From Rhizobium bangladeshense (GTDB lineage Bacteria > Pseudomonadota > Alphaproteobacteria > Rhizobiales > Rhizobiaceae): DNA of 64,000 bases. The stretch covers positions 62,001-126,000 of the forward strand of contig NZ_CP071615.1 in assembly GCF_017357245.1 (NCBI RefSeq), read 5' to 3'. The translations under genes and the position numbers were made by a program. A model generated the notes under the pieces. The model saw only the letters and a program-made list of their open reading frames with translations. It was not told the origin of the DNA and ran no database searches. Positions 25,851 through 35,023 of this stretch are shown one piece after another; position 1 is the stretch's first letter, and each line of letters begins with the position of its first letter.

Positions 25851-27080
25851 ATGGCATCAAAAGCGCTTATCCTGATCGAAGGCCATCGGAGCATCGGTCC
25901 GCTATACGTGCGAGCAGCTCAGCGTCGGGGTCTCTATCCAATCACGATGTCTATTGATCCCACTCAGTACGGCTATCTAGCGGCTGAAGGCACCGAGGCC
26001 GTCCAGGTCGATACCAATGACCTCGATGCGATGAAGAGCGTCTATTCACGGCTCAGACTGACCCATGCCATTGCGGGCCTTACTGGCTTTTCCGGCCTTG
26101 ATGAGTCGGTCTATGTGACAGTTGGCAAGCTCTGCCGCCATTTCAGTCTACCGGGCCCCGACCCCGCGTCCATTGAACAATGCCATGATAAGTTCGTTCA
26201 GCGTCAGCTTCTTGCGCAAGCCGGCATTCCCCTACCTGACTATCGCGTGGCAATGAATGCGACGGAGGTAGAATGCGCTGCCGCAGAAATCGGCCTGCCG
26301 GTGGTGATAAAGCCCGTCGTCGGCAGCGGCAGCAGCGGTGTCCGATTGTGCCACACGGCGGAAGAGTTAGCCAAACATGCGGCTTATCTGTTGGGTGGAA
26401 CGCGCATAACTCAATCCACGCCCAAGATATTGATCGAAGAGTTCGCGCAGGGCCAATATTATAACGTTGACACCATGGGACATCAGGTTGTCGGAGTTGG
26501 TACCGCTGAGTTCGACTGCCCGCCGCATTTCGTCTTCCGGGAGGTCACCTTTCCAGCCCCGCTGGGTAAAGACGAGCATGAGCGTATCGTTGATCTGTCG
26601 TTGAGCTGTTTGCAAGCTCTCGGCCTTGGCTGGGGGCCTGCGAACATCGAACTCCGGTGGACGAAGCGTGGCCCAGTGGTCATTGAAGTCAATCCTCGTT
26701 TGGGTGCCGGTCCCCAACTAGTGAACCTGGCTTATGGTATCGATCTCGTGACCGAGCACATTAAACTTGCCACCGGTGGCAAATGCGCTCTGCTGAAAAA
26801 GCGTTCGCATACGGCGGCGTGGCGGTACCTAATTCCTGATCTCGATGGCACCCTCGATTGGATCGACGGCGGCACTCAGGCCGCGGCCATACCCGGTATC
26901 GCGGAGGTAAAATTGTATGCTCAGCCAAAAATGCCGATCATTAGGAAAGGCGATTCCGAAGACTGCATAGGATATGTCATCGCCGCTTCACCGAGCCGTG
27001 ATCAAACGGCGACGCTACTTCAGCAAGCCGTCGACCTGGTGAATTGGACGATAACGCCATTTAGGGATGGTCACTGCTGA
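25851..27080 (+). CDS. ATP-grasp carboxylate-amine ligase (copy B)
   Basis: This 409-residue paralogue of copy A has the same domain order. Its ATP-binding segment reads LPVVIKPVVGSGSSGVRL, and the metal-binding PANIELRWTKRGPVVIEVNP is shared exactly. The N-terminal third differs (GHRSIGPLYVRAAQRRGLYP, TGFSGLDESVYVTVGKLC). I chose the ATG at 25851, which fits the start of copy A; an upstream TTG at 25824 is in frame. Transcription is toward kamA, 243 bases downstream. It probably uses the same nucleotide chemistry as copy A but may accept a different carboxylate or amine. Confidence 0.9.
   Translation: MASKALILIEGHRSIGPLYVRAAQRRGLYPITMSIDPTQYGYLAAEGTEAVQVDTNDLDAMKSVYSRLRLTHAIAGLTGFSGLDESVYVTVGKLCRHFSLPGPDPASIEQCHDKFVQRQLLAQAGIPLPDYRVAMNATEVECAAAEIGLPVVIKPVVGSGSSGVRLCHTAEELAKHAAYLLGGTRITQSTPKILIEEFAQGQYYNVDTMGHQVVGVGTAEFDCPPHFVFREVTFPAPLGKDEHERIVDLSLSCLQALGLGWGPANIELRWTKRGPVVIEVNPRLGAGPQLVNLAYGIDLVTEHIKLATGGKCALLKKRSHTAAWRYLIPDLDGTLDWIDGGTQAAAIPGIAEVKLYAQPKMPIIRKGDSEDCIGYVIAASPSRDQTATLLQQAVDLVNWTITPFRDGHC
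26287..26998. repeat. Inverted near-identical tract, arm 2 (ATP-grasp genes)
   Basis: Reverse complement of 22749-23461. The tract covers the ATP-binding and metal-binding half of the gene and stops in the C-terminal tail, shortly after the GYVIAASPS codons. Confidence 0.88.
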
Positions 27081-27322
27081 ACGACCACCACCGTGGTGGG
27101 GGAAGGGGTGGTTTCAAGTCAATATCGATGCGAATCCAAAGTAGAAGAGGGATCAGGCCGATGACAATACCAATCGCCGATATGAGACCCGATGTTGCCG
27201 GGTATCGACTTGATCCACGAGATTGGCACGAACAACGCCGTTCTAGAACGGTAGCAGCCGCCGCCATCCGGCAGTCATCGCGTAGCCAATAGCGCGTCAG
27301 CCAAAAAAGGAGAGGAGAGCAA
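27081..27322. promoter_or_regulatory. Leader of kamA with a half-match to a sigma-54 promoter
   Basis: TGGCACG at 27224-27230 is a perfect -24 element, but the -12 part (ACGCC after four bases) keeps only the GC. No TGT-N10-ACA site was seen upstream. A strong ribosome site (AAAGGAGAGGAG) precedes the kamA start. Treat the promoter as a weak candidate. Confidence 0.3.
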
Positions 27323-28402
27323 ATGTCAGGACAACGCCCTCAAGTCAAACTGACCAACACCCGCCCCATCCGCACGCCTGCGGAGCTGGTCGAGACTGGC
27401 CTCGTTAAGGCTGAAGACCTTGCAGGTATCGAGGCCGTAGCCCAGCGCTATGCCATAGCTATCAGCCCTGCCATGGCCGCGCTGATCGACCGGGACGATC
27501 CGAACGACCCCGTCGCACGTCAATTCGTGCCGGATGCGGCTGAGCTGAACACGAGGCCCGAGGAGCGCGACGACCCAATCGGGGACCTTGCGCATAGCCC
27601 CGTTGAAGGCATCGTCCACCGCTATCCTGACCGGGTGCTGCTCAAGGCCGTCCATGTCTGCCCGGTTTATTGCCGCTTCTGCTTCCGTCGCGAAATGGTG
27701 GGTCCCCAGGGGCTCGGCACCCTATCACCTGAGGCCATGGACAGGGCCCTGGGCTATATCGCCAATCACCTAGATATCTCGGAGGTCATCCTCACCGGCG
27801 GGGAACCATTCATGATCTCGCCCCGCCCCCTCGCGAAAATCATGCAGCGGCTGGCTACTTTCGACCACGTGAAGATCGTGCGCTTCCACACCCGCGTTCC
27901 TGTGATCGAGCCGGAGCGGATTGATCCGGCTTTGATTGCGGCCGTGAAGTCATGCGGGAAAGCGGTCTATGTGGCTCTCCACGCCAATCATCCGCGCGAG
28001 CTTACGCCCGCGGCTCGGGCGGCCTGCGGCCGGCTCGTCGACTCAGGCATTGTGATGATCAGTCAATCGGTTCTGCTGAAGGGCGTCAACGCCGACTGCG
28101 ACACGCTTGCGGCCCTCATGCGCGCCTTCGTGGAAGCGAGAGTAAAGCCGTATTACCTCCACCATCCGGACCTTGCTCTCGGCACAGGCCATTTCCGCCT
28201 GACCATCGAGCAAGGCAGGGCTCTAGTCGAAGGCTTGAGAGGCCGGATTTCGGGGCTGTGCCAGCCAACCTACATCCTCGACATTCCCGGTGGGCACGGG
28301 AAGGCGGTGATCGGTCCAGATGCCATCCGCCAGGACGATGCAGGTTGCTTTACGGTCTCGGATTTTAAGGGTCGCGGGCATGCCTATCCACCTGCGGATT
28401 GA
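27323..28402 (+). CDS. kamA: KamA/EpmB-type radical SAM lysine 2,3-aminomutase family protein
   Basis: This 359-residue enzyme has the radical SAM cluster CPVYCRFC (Cys 113, 117, 120), the SAM-binding ILTGGEPFM motif, and the PLP lysine in PGGHGK (Lys 327). These are the hallmarks of lysine 2,3-aminomutase, which moves an alpha-amino group to the beta position. The length is nearer to EpmB (the elongation factor P enzyme, about 340) than to clostridial KamA (about 415), so it could act on free lysine, another amino acid, or EF-P. No epmA or efp gene is nearby; ATP-grasp ligases and GNATs are, so a free beta-amino acid building block is plausible. Oxygen sensitivity of the [4Fe-4S] cluster would fit microaerobic expression. 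Confidence 0.9.
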   Translation: MSGQRPQVKLTNTRPIRTPAELVETGLVKAEDLAGIEAVAQRYAIAISPAMAALIDRDDPNDPVARQFVPDAAELNTRPEERDDPIGDLAHSPVEGIVHRYPDRVLLKAVHVCPVYCRFCFRREMVGPQGLGTLSPEAMDRALGYIANHLDISEVILTGGEPFMISPRPLAKIMQRLATFDHVKIVRFHTRVPVIEPERIDPALIAAVKSCGKAVYVALHANHPRELTPAARAACGRLVDSGIVMISQSVLLKGVNADCDTLAALMRAFVEARVKPYYLHHPDLALGTGHFRLTIEQGRALVEGLRGRISGLCQPTYILDIPGGHGKAVIGPDAIRQDDAGCFTVSDFKGRGHAYPPAD

Positions 28403-28644
28403 GTAGAAAATAGCTACGTGTTTTACACGGAGAGCGCCACGACGACAGACGAAATCCGAACACGTCATGCCCTACGGCCACAGACGGCCACGGCGTGGCT
28501 TGTAATGTGCATACTGCCGGAACCGGCGTATCCGTTCCGCGACCTCAGCTGCTAAGTCTCCTCTCAGTGCTGCGGTTTGACCCCGCTTCGCTGACACGGA
28601 GACCAAGTATCATTCCAAATCGCTGACAAGAAGAGAAGAGGACA
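28403..28644. promoter_or_regulatory. capA1 leader with a weak sigma-54-like element
   Basis: TGGCTTG, four bases, then GTGCA at 28496-28511 keeps GG and GC ten bases apart and matches nine of twelve consensus positions. No NifA site accompanies it. It may be chance. Confidence 0.25.
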
Positions 28645-30060
28645 ATGGAAAAGCACTCCCACGAGCTCGACGGTCATCTAACGCACCGAGATGGTGGATA
28701 TGACAATGTCGGATCTACCGAAACCAACGTTGCGGACGGCTTCACAATGGTGGCGGTTGGCGATCTCATCCTGTCGCGGCCGCTAACCAAAGGTAACACG
28801 GTGGGCTTGCAGGGCATAGTTGAGATCCTTAGTAAGGCGGATGCAACTTTCGGGAACATGGAGACGCTCATTTTCGATATCCGGTCATTCAAAGGAAGTC
28901 CGCAGGCTGAGTACGGTGGCGCTTACCACATCAGTGTGCCGGATCTAGGCCGGGATTTGAAGTCGATGGGATTCAATTTGATGAGTCGTGCGAATAACCA
29001 CTCGCTTGACTGGGGTGTCGAAGGTATGCGGGAAACGAGCCGTCTGCTCGACGAGAATGGGATCACACATGCGGGTGTTGGAGAGACTCTTTCACAAGCG
29101 GGTGCCGCTCGCTTTTTGGAGACCGCTAAGGGCCGGGTGGCGTTGGTTTCATTTGCCACTACTTTCATGCCAATGTCTCGGGCTTGCGATCCTGCGGGAG
29201 AGGCACCCGGTCGACCGGGTGTGAACGCGCTTCGTTTGATGCGAAACATAACTCTTCCGCCGGATGCGCTTGAGCGCTTGAGGCGGGTGCGGAATGTTTT
29301 GCCAGGATATGCCTCGCCTGAACGCGACCCAGGCCGAGTCGTGCTCCTTGGGGAGGCTTTCGTAGCAGGCGACAAGCCGAGTTTTAGCTATCAAGCAGAT
29401 CCGAGTGACGAGGCCAGAGTCCTGCGAAACGTTCGCCGCGGTAAACAGTTTTCCGACTTCTGCATCGTCACGAATCACGGTCATGAGCCCGACTGGAGCG
29501 AGCTGGTTAGCGAGGAACCGGCGGATTTCGAGCAACCTTTTGCGCGAAAAATGATCGATGCCGGAGCGGACGCATACATTGCACACGGACCGCACCTGCT
29601 GCGAGGTATAGAAATTTATAAGGGCAGACCGATATTTTATGGCGTTGGCAATTTCTTCTTTGACGATCTGCGGACGCCGGTCGGGGCTGACATGTTTGAT
29701 GTTTACGGCAAAGACCCTCGGCTCGACACGGACGCCGAGGTAACAGTCGATGAGCAGGCCAAGGGATACCCTTCGATTGACGGCTTCGTCGGGGCGCTAG
29801 GAAAGCCCATCCACTACGAGAGTGTTATCGCCGTGAGTCTATTCCAGGAGAACCAGCTTTCCGAGGTGTTGCTTTATCCTATTGAACTTGGTTTCCAGAA
29901 GCGATTCGCCAACCGCGGTACTCCTAGTTTGGCATCTGGACCACAGGCAAAGTCTATCCTCTTGCGTCTTCAAGCACTCTCGCAGCCTTTTGGGACCCGA
30001 ATTGCTATCGAAAGCGGCGTGGGAGTCATCAGGCTCAAGCGTGGCTCGGTGATGGGGTGA
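28645..30060 (+). CDS. CapA-like metallophosphatase-fold protein (poly-gamma-glutamate synthesis family), copy 1
   Basis: This 471-residue protein belongs to the CapA/PgsA (PGA_cap) family. The metal-site motifs of the calcineurin-like fold are visible: VAVGD (Asp 40), FGNMET (Asn 71), SRANNHSLDWG (Asn 117/118, His 119), the NHGHEPDW segment, and AHGPHLLRGIEIYKG. No signal peptide or membrane helix is evident, unlike Bacillus CapA, so it may be cytoplasmic. Family members take part in making or handling gamma-linked polyglutamate or related amides; many in gene clusters with ATP-grasp ligases have unknown chemistry. A purine-rich ribosome site (AGAGAAGAGG) precedes the ATG. A paralogue is at 45661 and a broken one at 11982. 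Confidence 0.85.
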   Translation: MEKHSHELDGHLTHRDGGYDNVGSTETNVADGFTMVAVGDLILSRPLTKGNTVGLQGIVEILSKADATFGNMETLIFDIRSFKGSPQAEYGGAYHISVPDLGRDLKSMGFNLMSRANNHSLDWGVEGMRETSRLLDENGITHAGVGETLSQAGAARFLETAKGRVALVSFATTFMPMSRACDPAGEAPGRPGVNALRLMRNITLPPDALERLRRVRNVLPGYASPERDPGRVVLLGEAFVAGDKPSFSYQADPSDEARVLRNVRRGKQFSDFCIVTNHGHEPDWSELVSEEPADFEQPFARKMIDAGADAYIAHGPHLLRGIEIYKGRPIFYGVGNFFFDDLRTPVGADMFDVYGKDPRLDTDAEVTVDEQAKGYPSIDGFVGALGKPIHYESVIAVSLFQENQLSEVLLYPIELGFQKRFANRGTPSLASGPQAKSILLRLQALSQPFGTRIAIESGVGVIRLKRGSVMG

Positions 30061-30980
30061 CTGATTGCCGGGGAGGCGTCCGAAGGAGTTCTGCGGTTCA
30101 GCGGTCGGCTCTAACGGACCATCAAGCTCATGTTCCAGGCAGTTGTTTCTTGCAATAGGTCAGGGAGACCGTAGGGCTGGGTCGTCGGCTCTGCAGCTGC
30201 CAAGAAAGTCTCCGAGGCGAAGCGGCTGAAGGCGCTTGAGGACGAGAATACCAGGCTGAAGAAGCTGCTGGCCGAACAGATGCTTGATGCAGCCGCGCTC
30301 CGCGAGCTTCTTGCAAAAAAATGGTAGGGCCTGCCGCCAAGCGTGAAGCCGTCACGCATCTGAAGGCCGTCATGGGTCTTTCGGAACGGCGGGCCTGCCA
30401 GATCGTATCCGCCGACCGCAAGACGATCCGTTATCGGTCCAGTCGACCGCCGGAGGTCGATCTGCGAGCGAAGCTGCGTGACCTCGCTAATGAGCGACGG
30501 CGTTTCGGCTACCGGCGGCTATTCATCCTGCTTCGGCGAGACGGAGAGCCGTCCGGGGTCAATCGCATATACCGTCTTTATCGCGAGGAAGGGCTTTCTG
30601 TTCGCAAGCGAAAGGCCCGTCGGCGTGCTGTCGGCACGCGTGCGCCGATCCTGGTCGAAGCGAAGGCCAATGCCCGCTGGTCGCTGGATTTCGTCCACGA
30701 CCAGTTTGCCTGCGGTAGACGCTTCCGGGTGCTAAACGTTGTCGATGATGTGACGCGCGAATGCCTGGCGGCAATCCCCGACACGTCGATCTCCGGTCGC
30801 CGTGTTGCTCGGGAACTGACGACGCTGATCGAACGACGCGGCAGGCCTGACATGTTTGTCTCCGACAACGGCACCGAATTCACCTCGAATGCCATTCTTG
30901 CCTGGTCGAAGGATCACAAGGTCGAGTGGCACTACATCGCGCCGGGAAAGCCAATGCAGAACGGCTATGTCGAGAGTTTC

Positions 30981-31234
30981 ATGTATAGACGGCCCCGCGG
31001 GCGCAAGAGGCTTTCTGCAAGTTTAGTCATCACTCGGGTGCGTTCATGTATTCGGCCTTTGTCTGCGACCGAGACCATGGTCGCTGGCCCTGATGGAGTA
31101 CGCGGATCGAGGCCTCATCAACGGGTCGCGCTTGAATGCGGCGCCTAAAACTCTTCGGGTTTGCTCGATCCCCAGCTCCGCTGGATGACCATCTGTTGCT
31201 TCTGCACCTTACGCCAGTTCGTTGGGCTTCCTGT
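30981..31234 (-). ncRNA. Candidate IS110 guide (bridge/seeker) RNA region
   Basis: The non-coding 3' end of the element is conserved in the copy at 37498-37748 and recognisably in the other element at 32619-32869 (shared start ATGTAT.GACGGCC, GCGTTCATG, CTGGCCCTGATG). IS110 elements are known to encode a structured RNA in the long non-coding end that selects the target. No structure was computed here. Confidence 0.45.
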
Positions 31235-32263
31235 CTACGCTGTCTTGACGCGCGCCTCCCTGAACATCTCTCCACTTGTCATCATCGCCCAGATAATTCG
31301 GGCAAGTTTGTTAGCCACAGCGACGGCCACGATCATAGGACGTCGTCGTTGTAATAAAGCGTCGATCCAAGCTCCCCCGACCTTTGCCCGAGCTTTGGGA
31401 TACCGAACTATGTTCCTGGCACCGATGACGAGCAGATGACGCAGGTATGCATCTCCCTGTTTCGTAATCCCTCCCAATCGAGTGGCGCCGCCGCTGGAAT
31501 TTTGACGCGGGGTCAGGCCCAGCCAGGCGGCAAACTCTCGGCCGGAGCGGAACATCCTCGCGTCCGGAATGGTTGCGGCGATGGCTGTAGATGTGATTGG
31601 GCCGACACCTGGAATCGACGACAGCAGATTTGAGACCGGATCTGAGCTCCCGATTTCCGCTAGCTTCGTCTCAATTCCGTCAATCTGCTTGTTGAGCTCT
31701 CCAACAGAGCTGATCAAACTGGTCAAAGCATACCGAGCATGTTCTGGCAACGAGGCCGCAACTTCCTCTATCATCGGCATCATGGTCTCTATGCATTGTC
31801 GACCTTGGCCAAAAATAATTCCGAATTCGGCAAGATGAGCGCGGATTGCACATATCGTCATGGTCCGTTGCCGTACCAGCAGACCTCTCGCTCGATGTAG
31901 CATCAGAAAGCTCTGGTTAGCCTCGGATTTTATCGAAACGAAGCGCATGTCGGGTCGCCTGACAGCCTCACAAATAGCTGCAGCGTCCGCAGCATCATTC
32001 TTCGCGCCGCGCCGCACAAACGGCTTCACATACGAAGGCGGTATCAACCTAACCTCGTGACCGAGCTTAATCAGTTCCCGAGCCCAATAGTGCGCGGTGG
32101 CGCAAGCTTCCACGCCGACAAGGCAGGGCCTTGCACCCCGGAAGAATTTGATCATCTCGCTTCGGCGGAGCGCCGCGGTTTTGATCACTGAACCGTCGGC
32201 ATCCACCGCATGGACGTGAAAATTATGTTTGGCCAGATCAAGGCCTATCGTGCTGGCGATCAT
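31235..32263 (-). CDS. IS110-family transposase (DEDD recombinase), copy 1
   Basis: This 342-residue protein has the RuvC-like N-terminal DEDD domain (TIGLDLAKHNFHVHAVD, VGVEACATAHYWAREL, KNDAADAAAI) and the C-terminal Tnp20 domain with SIPGVGPITSTAIAATI and the serine segment LTPRQNSSGG. I chose the ATG at 32263, behind a CAGGAG ribosome site; the frame stays open to 32365, which crosses into the IS3 flank. It looks intact and may be active. Confidence 0.9.
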   Translation of the reverse strand: MIASTIGLDLAKHNFHVHAVDADGSVIKTAALRRSEMIKFFRGARPCLVGVEACATAHYWARELIKLGHEVRLIPPSYVKPFVRRGAKNDAADAAAICEAVRRPDMRFVSIKSEANQSFLMLHRARGLLVRQRTMTICAIRAHLAEFGIIFGQGRQCIETMMPMIEEVAASLPEHARYALTSLISSVGELNKQIDGIETKLAEIGSSDPVSNLLSSIPGVGPITSTAIAATIPDARMFRSGREFAAWLGLTPRQNSSGGATRLGGITKQGDAYLRHLLVIGARNIVRYPKARAKVGGAWIDALLQRRRPMIVAVAVANKLARIIWAMMTSGEMFREARVKTA

Positions 32264-32618
32264 ATCAGTGGCTCCTGTTTGAGTTGGCGCATCATCATAC
32301 GACCAACCGGTTCGGAGCGGGGCCGTCTTCCCCATCAACGGTCGCATGCGCGACGAGTTGCTCAACGAGAGCCTCTTCTTCGGCCTCGATCATGCCCGCA
32401 GCGCCATCGCTGAATGGGCTGAGGATTATAACCATTTCCGGCCGCACTCATCGCTCGGATATCAGGCCCCGGCAGACTATGCCGGGACCATCGCCGCAAC
32501 CGGCTCCAACGCTGCGCAAGATGAAAGCTTCGCGTTTCCGCCGGTTGCTCACACCGCGCCATTTGGCGTATTCAAAGCCGCCGAGGCTCTAACCGCCGCT
32601 GGATGAAAGTTCAGTGGC

Positions 32619-33976
32619 ATGTATGGACGGCCTCCGCGTGGCAAGGGGCAGTGTGGTGTTTCCGGCAGATTGGTCGGGTGCAGGCATGTATACGGCCTTT
32701 GATTGCGGCGCGTTCATGCCGCTGGCCCTGATGTAGTCCGCTGATCGGATCCCAGACAGGTCAACGCGCTTTCAAGCGGCACCCACTGATCGGGTTTGTC
32801 CGATCCCGGCTCGACCGTTCGCCATCACGCCATCAGCACCTCACCAATTTCTGCATTCTCTGTGAGCATTCAAAGGGCGGCGGTCGCCTCAAAGCGCCTG
32901 CCCGTCGTCATCAACGCCCAGACGATCCGCGCCATCTTGTTGGCCAAAGCAACAGCGACGACGTTGTACGGCTTCTTCACCAGAAGTTCGGCGGCCCAAC
33001 GCGTCGGTGCAACTTTAGCTTTGCCGCTGAAACGAAGCACCGCGTGCGCGCCCACAACGAGAAGCCGGCGGAGATAGGGATCGCCTTGTTTGCTGATCCT
33101 TCCGAGGCGGTCCTTGCCACCCGATGAGTTCTGCCGCGGCACCAGGCCTATCCATGCCGCCAATTGTCGGCCGGATTTGAAGAGCGACGCGTCGGTCACC
33201 GTCGCGGCAATTGCGCTGGCAGTGATCGGGCCAATTCCAGGGATCGTCTCAAGGCGGCGGCTCAGTTCGTTCGAGCGATGCCAAGCATGAATTTGGCGAT
33301 CCAGCTCGCTGACCTTCTCGTGCACCTCCCGCAACTGCCCGATCAGCGGAAGAAGCGCGGACCGCGCAAGCGGCGGGATTAGATCGTGATCATCGTCGTC
33401 GACCAACGCGATCAGCATTCCGACGCCGGCAATGCCCTGTCGCGTTACGATGCCGAACTCCGCCAAGTGGCCACGCAAGGCGTTCACCAGCATTGTCCGC
33501 TGCCGGATCAAAAGCTCGCGGACCCGATGCAGCATCAGCACGCCCTGTTGCTCCTCGCTCTTCACTGGAACGAAGCGCATCGTCGGCCGCGTCACCGCCT
33601 CGCAAATCGCCTCGGCATCTGTCGCGTCGTTCTTCTGCCGCTTCACGTATGGCTTGACGTAAGACGCCGGCATCAGCCGAACCTCGTGACCCAGCGCCAT
33701 AAGAACCCGAGCCCAGTGGTGTCCAGTCGCGCATGCCTCGATTCCGATCAGGCATGGCGGCAATGCCTTGAAGAATCCAACGACATCGTCGCGGCGCAGC
33801 TTGCGGCGGCTCACCGTCGCGCCGGCACCATTGATCCCGTGAACCTGAAATACATGCTTGGCGATATCCAGACCAATTGTGGTAATCTTCTCCATGGACG
33901 GCTCTCCCTTATGTGACTTTCGACAGCCACACTTTGGCACATTGCGATGCCGGGAGCGGAGGCCGTCCACCACATC
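32619..33976 (-). mobile_element. IS110-family element, IS1111-like layout (second type)
   Basis: The element lies exactly in the right terminal repeat of the IS3 element: joining 32618 to 33977 gives TTCAGTGGCAGGTCA, the expected IS3 end. Like copy 1 it starts ATGTAT and ends CATC, and has about 250 bases of non-coding DNA after the transposase stop. The transposase is only moderately similar to copy 1. Confidence 0.85.
32870..33895 (-). CDS. IS110-family transposase (second type)
   Basis: The protein starts MEKITTIGLDIAKHVFQVHG at 33895 (341 residues; the frame is open to 33973) and has the DEDD motifs (GLDIAKH, IGIEACATGHHWARVL, KNDATDAEAI) and the C-terminal IPGIGPITASAIAATV and LVPRQNSSGG motifs. 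It looks intact. Confidence 0.9.
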   Translation of the reverse strand: MEKITTIGLDIAKHVFQVHGINGAGATVSRRKLRRDDVVGFFKALPPCLIGIEACATGHHWARVLMALGHEVRLMPASYVKPYVKRQKNDATDAEAICEAVTRPTMRFVPVKSEEQQGVLMLHRVRELLIRQRTMLVNALRGHLAEFGIVTRQGIAGVGMLIALVDDDDHDLIPPLARSALLPLIGQLREVHEKVSELDRQIHAWHRSNELSRRLETIPGIGPITASAIAATVTDASLFKSGRQLAAWIGLVPRQNSSGGKDRLGRISKQGDPYLRRLLVVGAHAVLRFSGKAKVAPTRWAAELLVKKPYNVVAVALANKMARIVWALMTTGRRFEATAAL

Positions 33977-33982
33977 AGGTCA

Positions 33983-34270
33983 TCATGTCGCGCCAATCAG
34001 GCGGGCTTGAAGAAGATCAAGCTTTCCGCGTCCGTACATCTGGCGCTTTACCAGCTTGAGCTTGGTGATCTGCCCCTCGGTTTGTCCATTGGACCATGGT
34101 GAGACGATCGCTGCCCGGACTGCTTGCATGTCTTTCGCCACGCCATTGCCAAAGGAGGAAAGCAGACTGTTGCGAGCGCGGTCGATCCACGGCGCGAGCT
34201 GGTTTTCCTCCTTGGACCGGATCATGTGATGGAAGTCGGCGATGATATCGCGAGCCGTAACGAGCAAGGG
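33983..34270 (-). pseudogene. ISL3-family transposase, C-terminal fragment
   Basis: About 94 residues of the C terminus remain (DIIADFHHMIRSKEE, SPWSNGQTEGQITKLKLVKR, QMYGRGKLDLLQARLIGA). The N-terminal part is missing, cut by IS3-derived DNA near 34272. The same 60 bases that end this gene appear again at 63941-64000. Confidence 0.85.
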
Positions 34271-34289
34271 AACACCACTTTCGATAGCG

Positions 34290-34492
34290 GTGACCTTGCC
34301 CCCAAGTTTTATCCAGTTTTGAGTTCGCTCCGGCGGTTTTTTGAAGTGCTCCCCGATTTTGGGCCAGCGGGAGTTGGAATTTTCCGGGGTTAAAGCTCAG
34401 CTCGGCGGGGGTGCCGATGAGCCGTTCATCAGCGAAATCGGCACCTTGTCGCCGATCGCGCTGTGTGGCCGGAACTCGTTGTACAACACGAC
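34290..34492 (-). pseudogene. IS3-family OrfB C-terminal fragment and end
   Basis: On the minus strand from 34492 the reading VLYNEFRPHSAIGDKVPISL and NGSSAPPPS then stop is the C terminus of an IS3-group OrfB, followed by its non-coding end to about 34290. Confidence 0.75.
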
Positions 34493-34499
34493 GACAGAA

Positions 34500-34819
34500 C
34501 ACCCACGGGACCGAGGTTCGCGAGCTTATGTATCCGTGGCATCCCTGGTCCGGACGGCTCGTTCACGTGCATGATGCGGTGTCCAAAGGGACGCATATTT
34601 TCCGCTGCAGCCTTTCTGGTTCTTCTTCTGGTCGACTTCTTGAGGTCCCGTCGTGGATGTTCGACCGATCGGTGAGTGGTTGTTGGCGCAGCTTGGCGGT
34701 CCCGCACGTCGATCTCGCAAGCCTGCATACTTTGGCAAGATTGCTGAAGGACGCTGATGCGTCATCGCAATCTTCGGTAATGGGCGCAGCATTGGTCTCT
34801 CACGAAACGAGTCGGAGAG
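34500..34819 (+). other. Protein-like leader of the recombinase element
   Basis: A frame reads VRELMYPWHPWSGRLVHVHD, then LLEVPSWMFDRSVSG and VDLASLHTLARLLKDA. This looks like the small accessory protein often found before large serine recombinases in rhizobial transposon-like units. Its start was probably removed by the IS3 fragment to the left; the frame stays open to 35016, beyond the likely end of similarity. Functional status uncertain. Confidence 0.5.
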
Positions 34820-34825
34820 ATGTTC

Positions 34826-35023
34826 ATGCCTCGCCAGCCCATGACATGCCAGTTCGATCTGTTCTCGGCCCCGCAGCGGGGGAAGACGGCAGGGACGCCG
34901 CAATGGTCGGTGTTGCCGGAGGAGACTCGCCAAGCGTTGACGGTGCTCATCGTGCGGCTGTTCGTCGATCACGCAAAGTGCGGACATGCCTCCCAACAGA
35001 AGGAGGCCGGTCATGATGCATGA
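34826..35023 (+). CDS. Small accessory protein of a serine recombinase unit
   Basis: This 65-residue protein ([20 protein letters not shown], then [20 protein letters not shown]) resembles short proteins encoded directly before large serine recombinases in rhizobia. The ATG at 34826 has GGAGAG at 34815-34820 upstream; an ATG at 34820 is also possible. It overlaps the recombinase start by eleven bases, which suggests translational coupling. Function is unknown. Confidence 0.65.
   Translation: MPRQPMTCQFDLFSAPQRGKTAGTPQWSVLPEETRQALTVLIVRLFVDHAKCGHASQQKEAGHDA

Larger units (their letters stand above)
30981..32336 (-). mobile_element. IS110-family element, IS1111-like layout (copy 1)
   Basis: The 1356-bp element interrupts the IS3 OrfB between the codons for VESF and NGR; joining 30980 to 32337 restores the expected frame. 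The transposase is on the minus strand, with about 250 bases of non-coding DNA after its stop and only about 73 before its start. A long 3' non-coding end is typical of the IS1111 group, where the guide (seeker/bridge) RNA is encoded. A partial second copy is at 36955-37748, and a related but different element at 32619-33976. Confidence 0.88.
30195..32623 (+). mobile_element. IS3-family element (IS407-like), 5' truncated and split by an IS110
   Basis: The OrfA tail at 30195-30327 reads AKKVSEAKRLKALEDEN and ends LLAKKW with a stop. OrfB starts at 30321 and contains helix-turn-helix and DDE parts (WSLDFVHDQF, FVSDNGTEF), is cut after NGYVESF at 30980, and resumes at 32337 with NGRMRDELLNESLFFGLDH to the stop at 32606. 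The terminal repeat at 32608-32618 is itself cut by a second IS110. A run of seven A at 30314-30320 suits the minus-one frameshift used by this family. The first half of OrfA is gone, so the element is dead. Confidence 0.88.

Noticed and set aside
34411..35016. Frame of 201 codons overlapping the recombinase start
   Set aside because: Only its middle part looks like a protein; the last 60 codons overlap the better-supported small gene at 34826, and the first codons lie in an IS3 tail. Reported as an uncertain leader instead.
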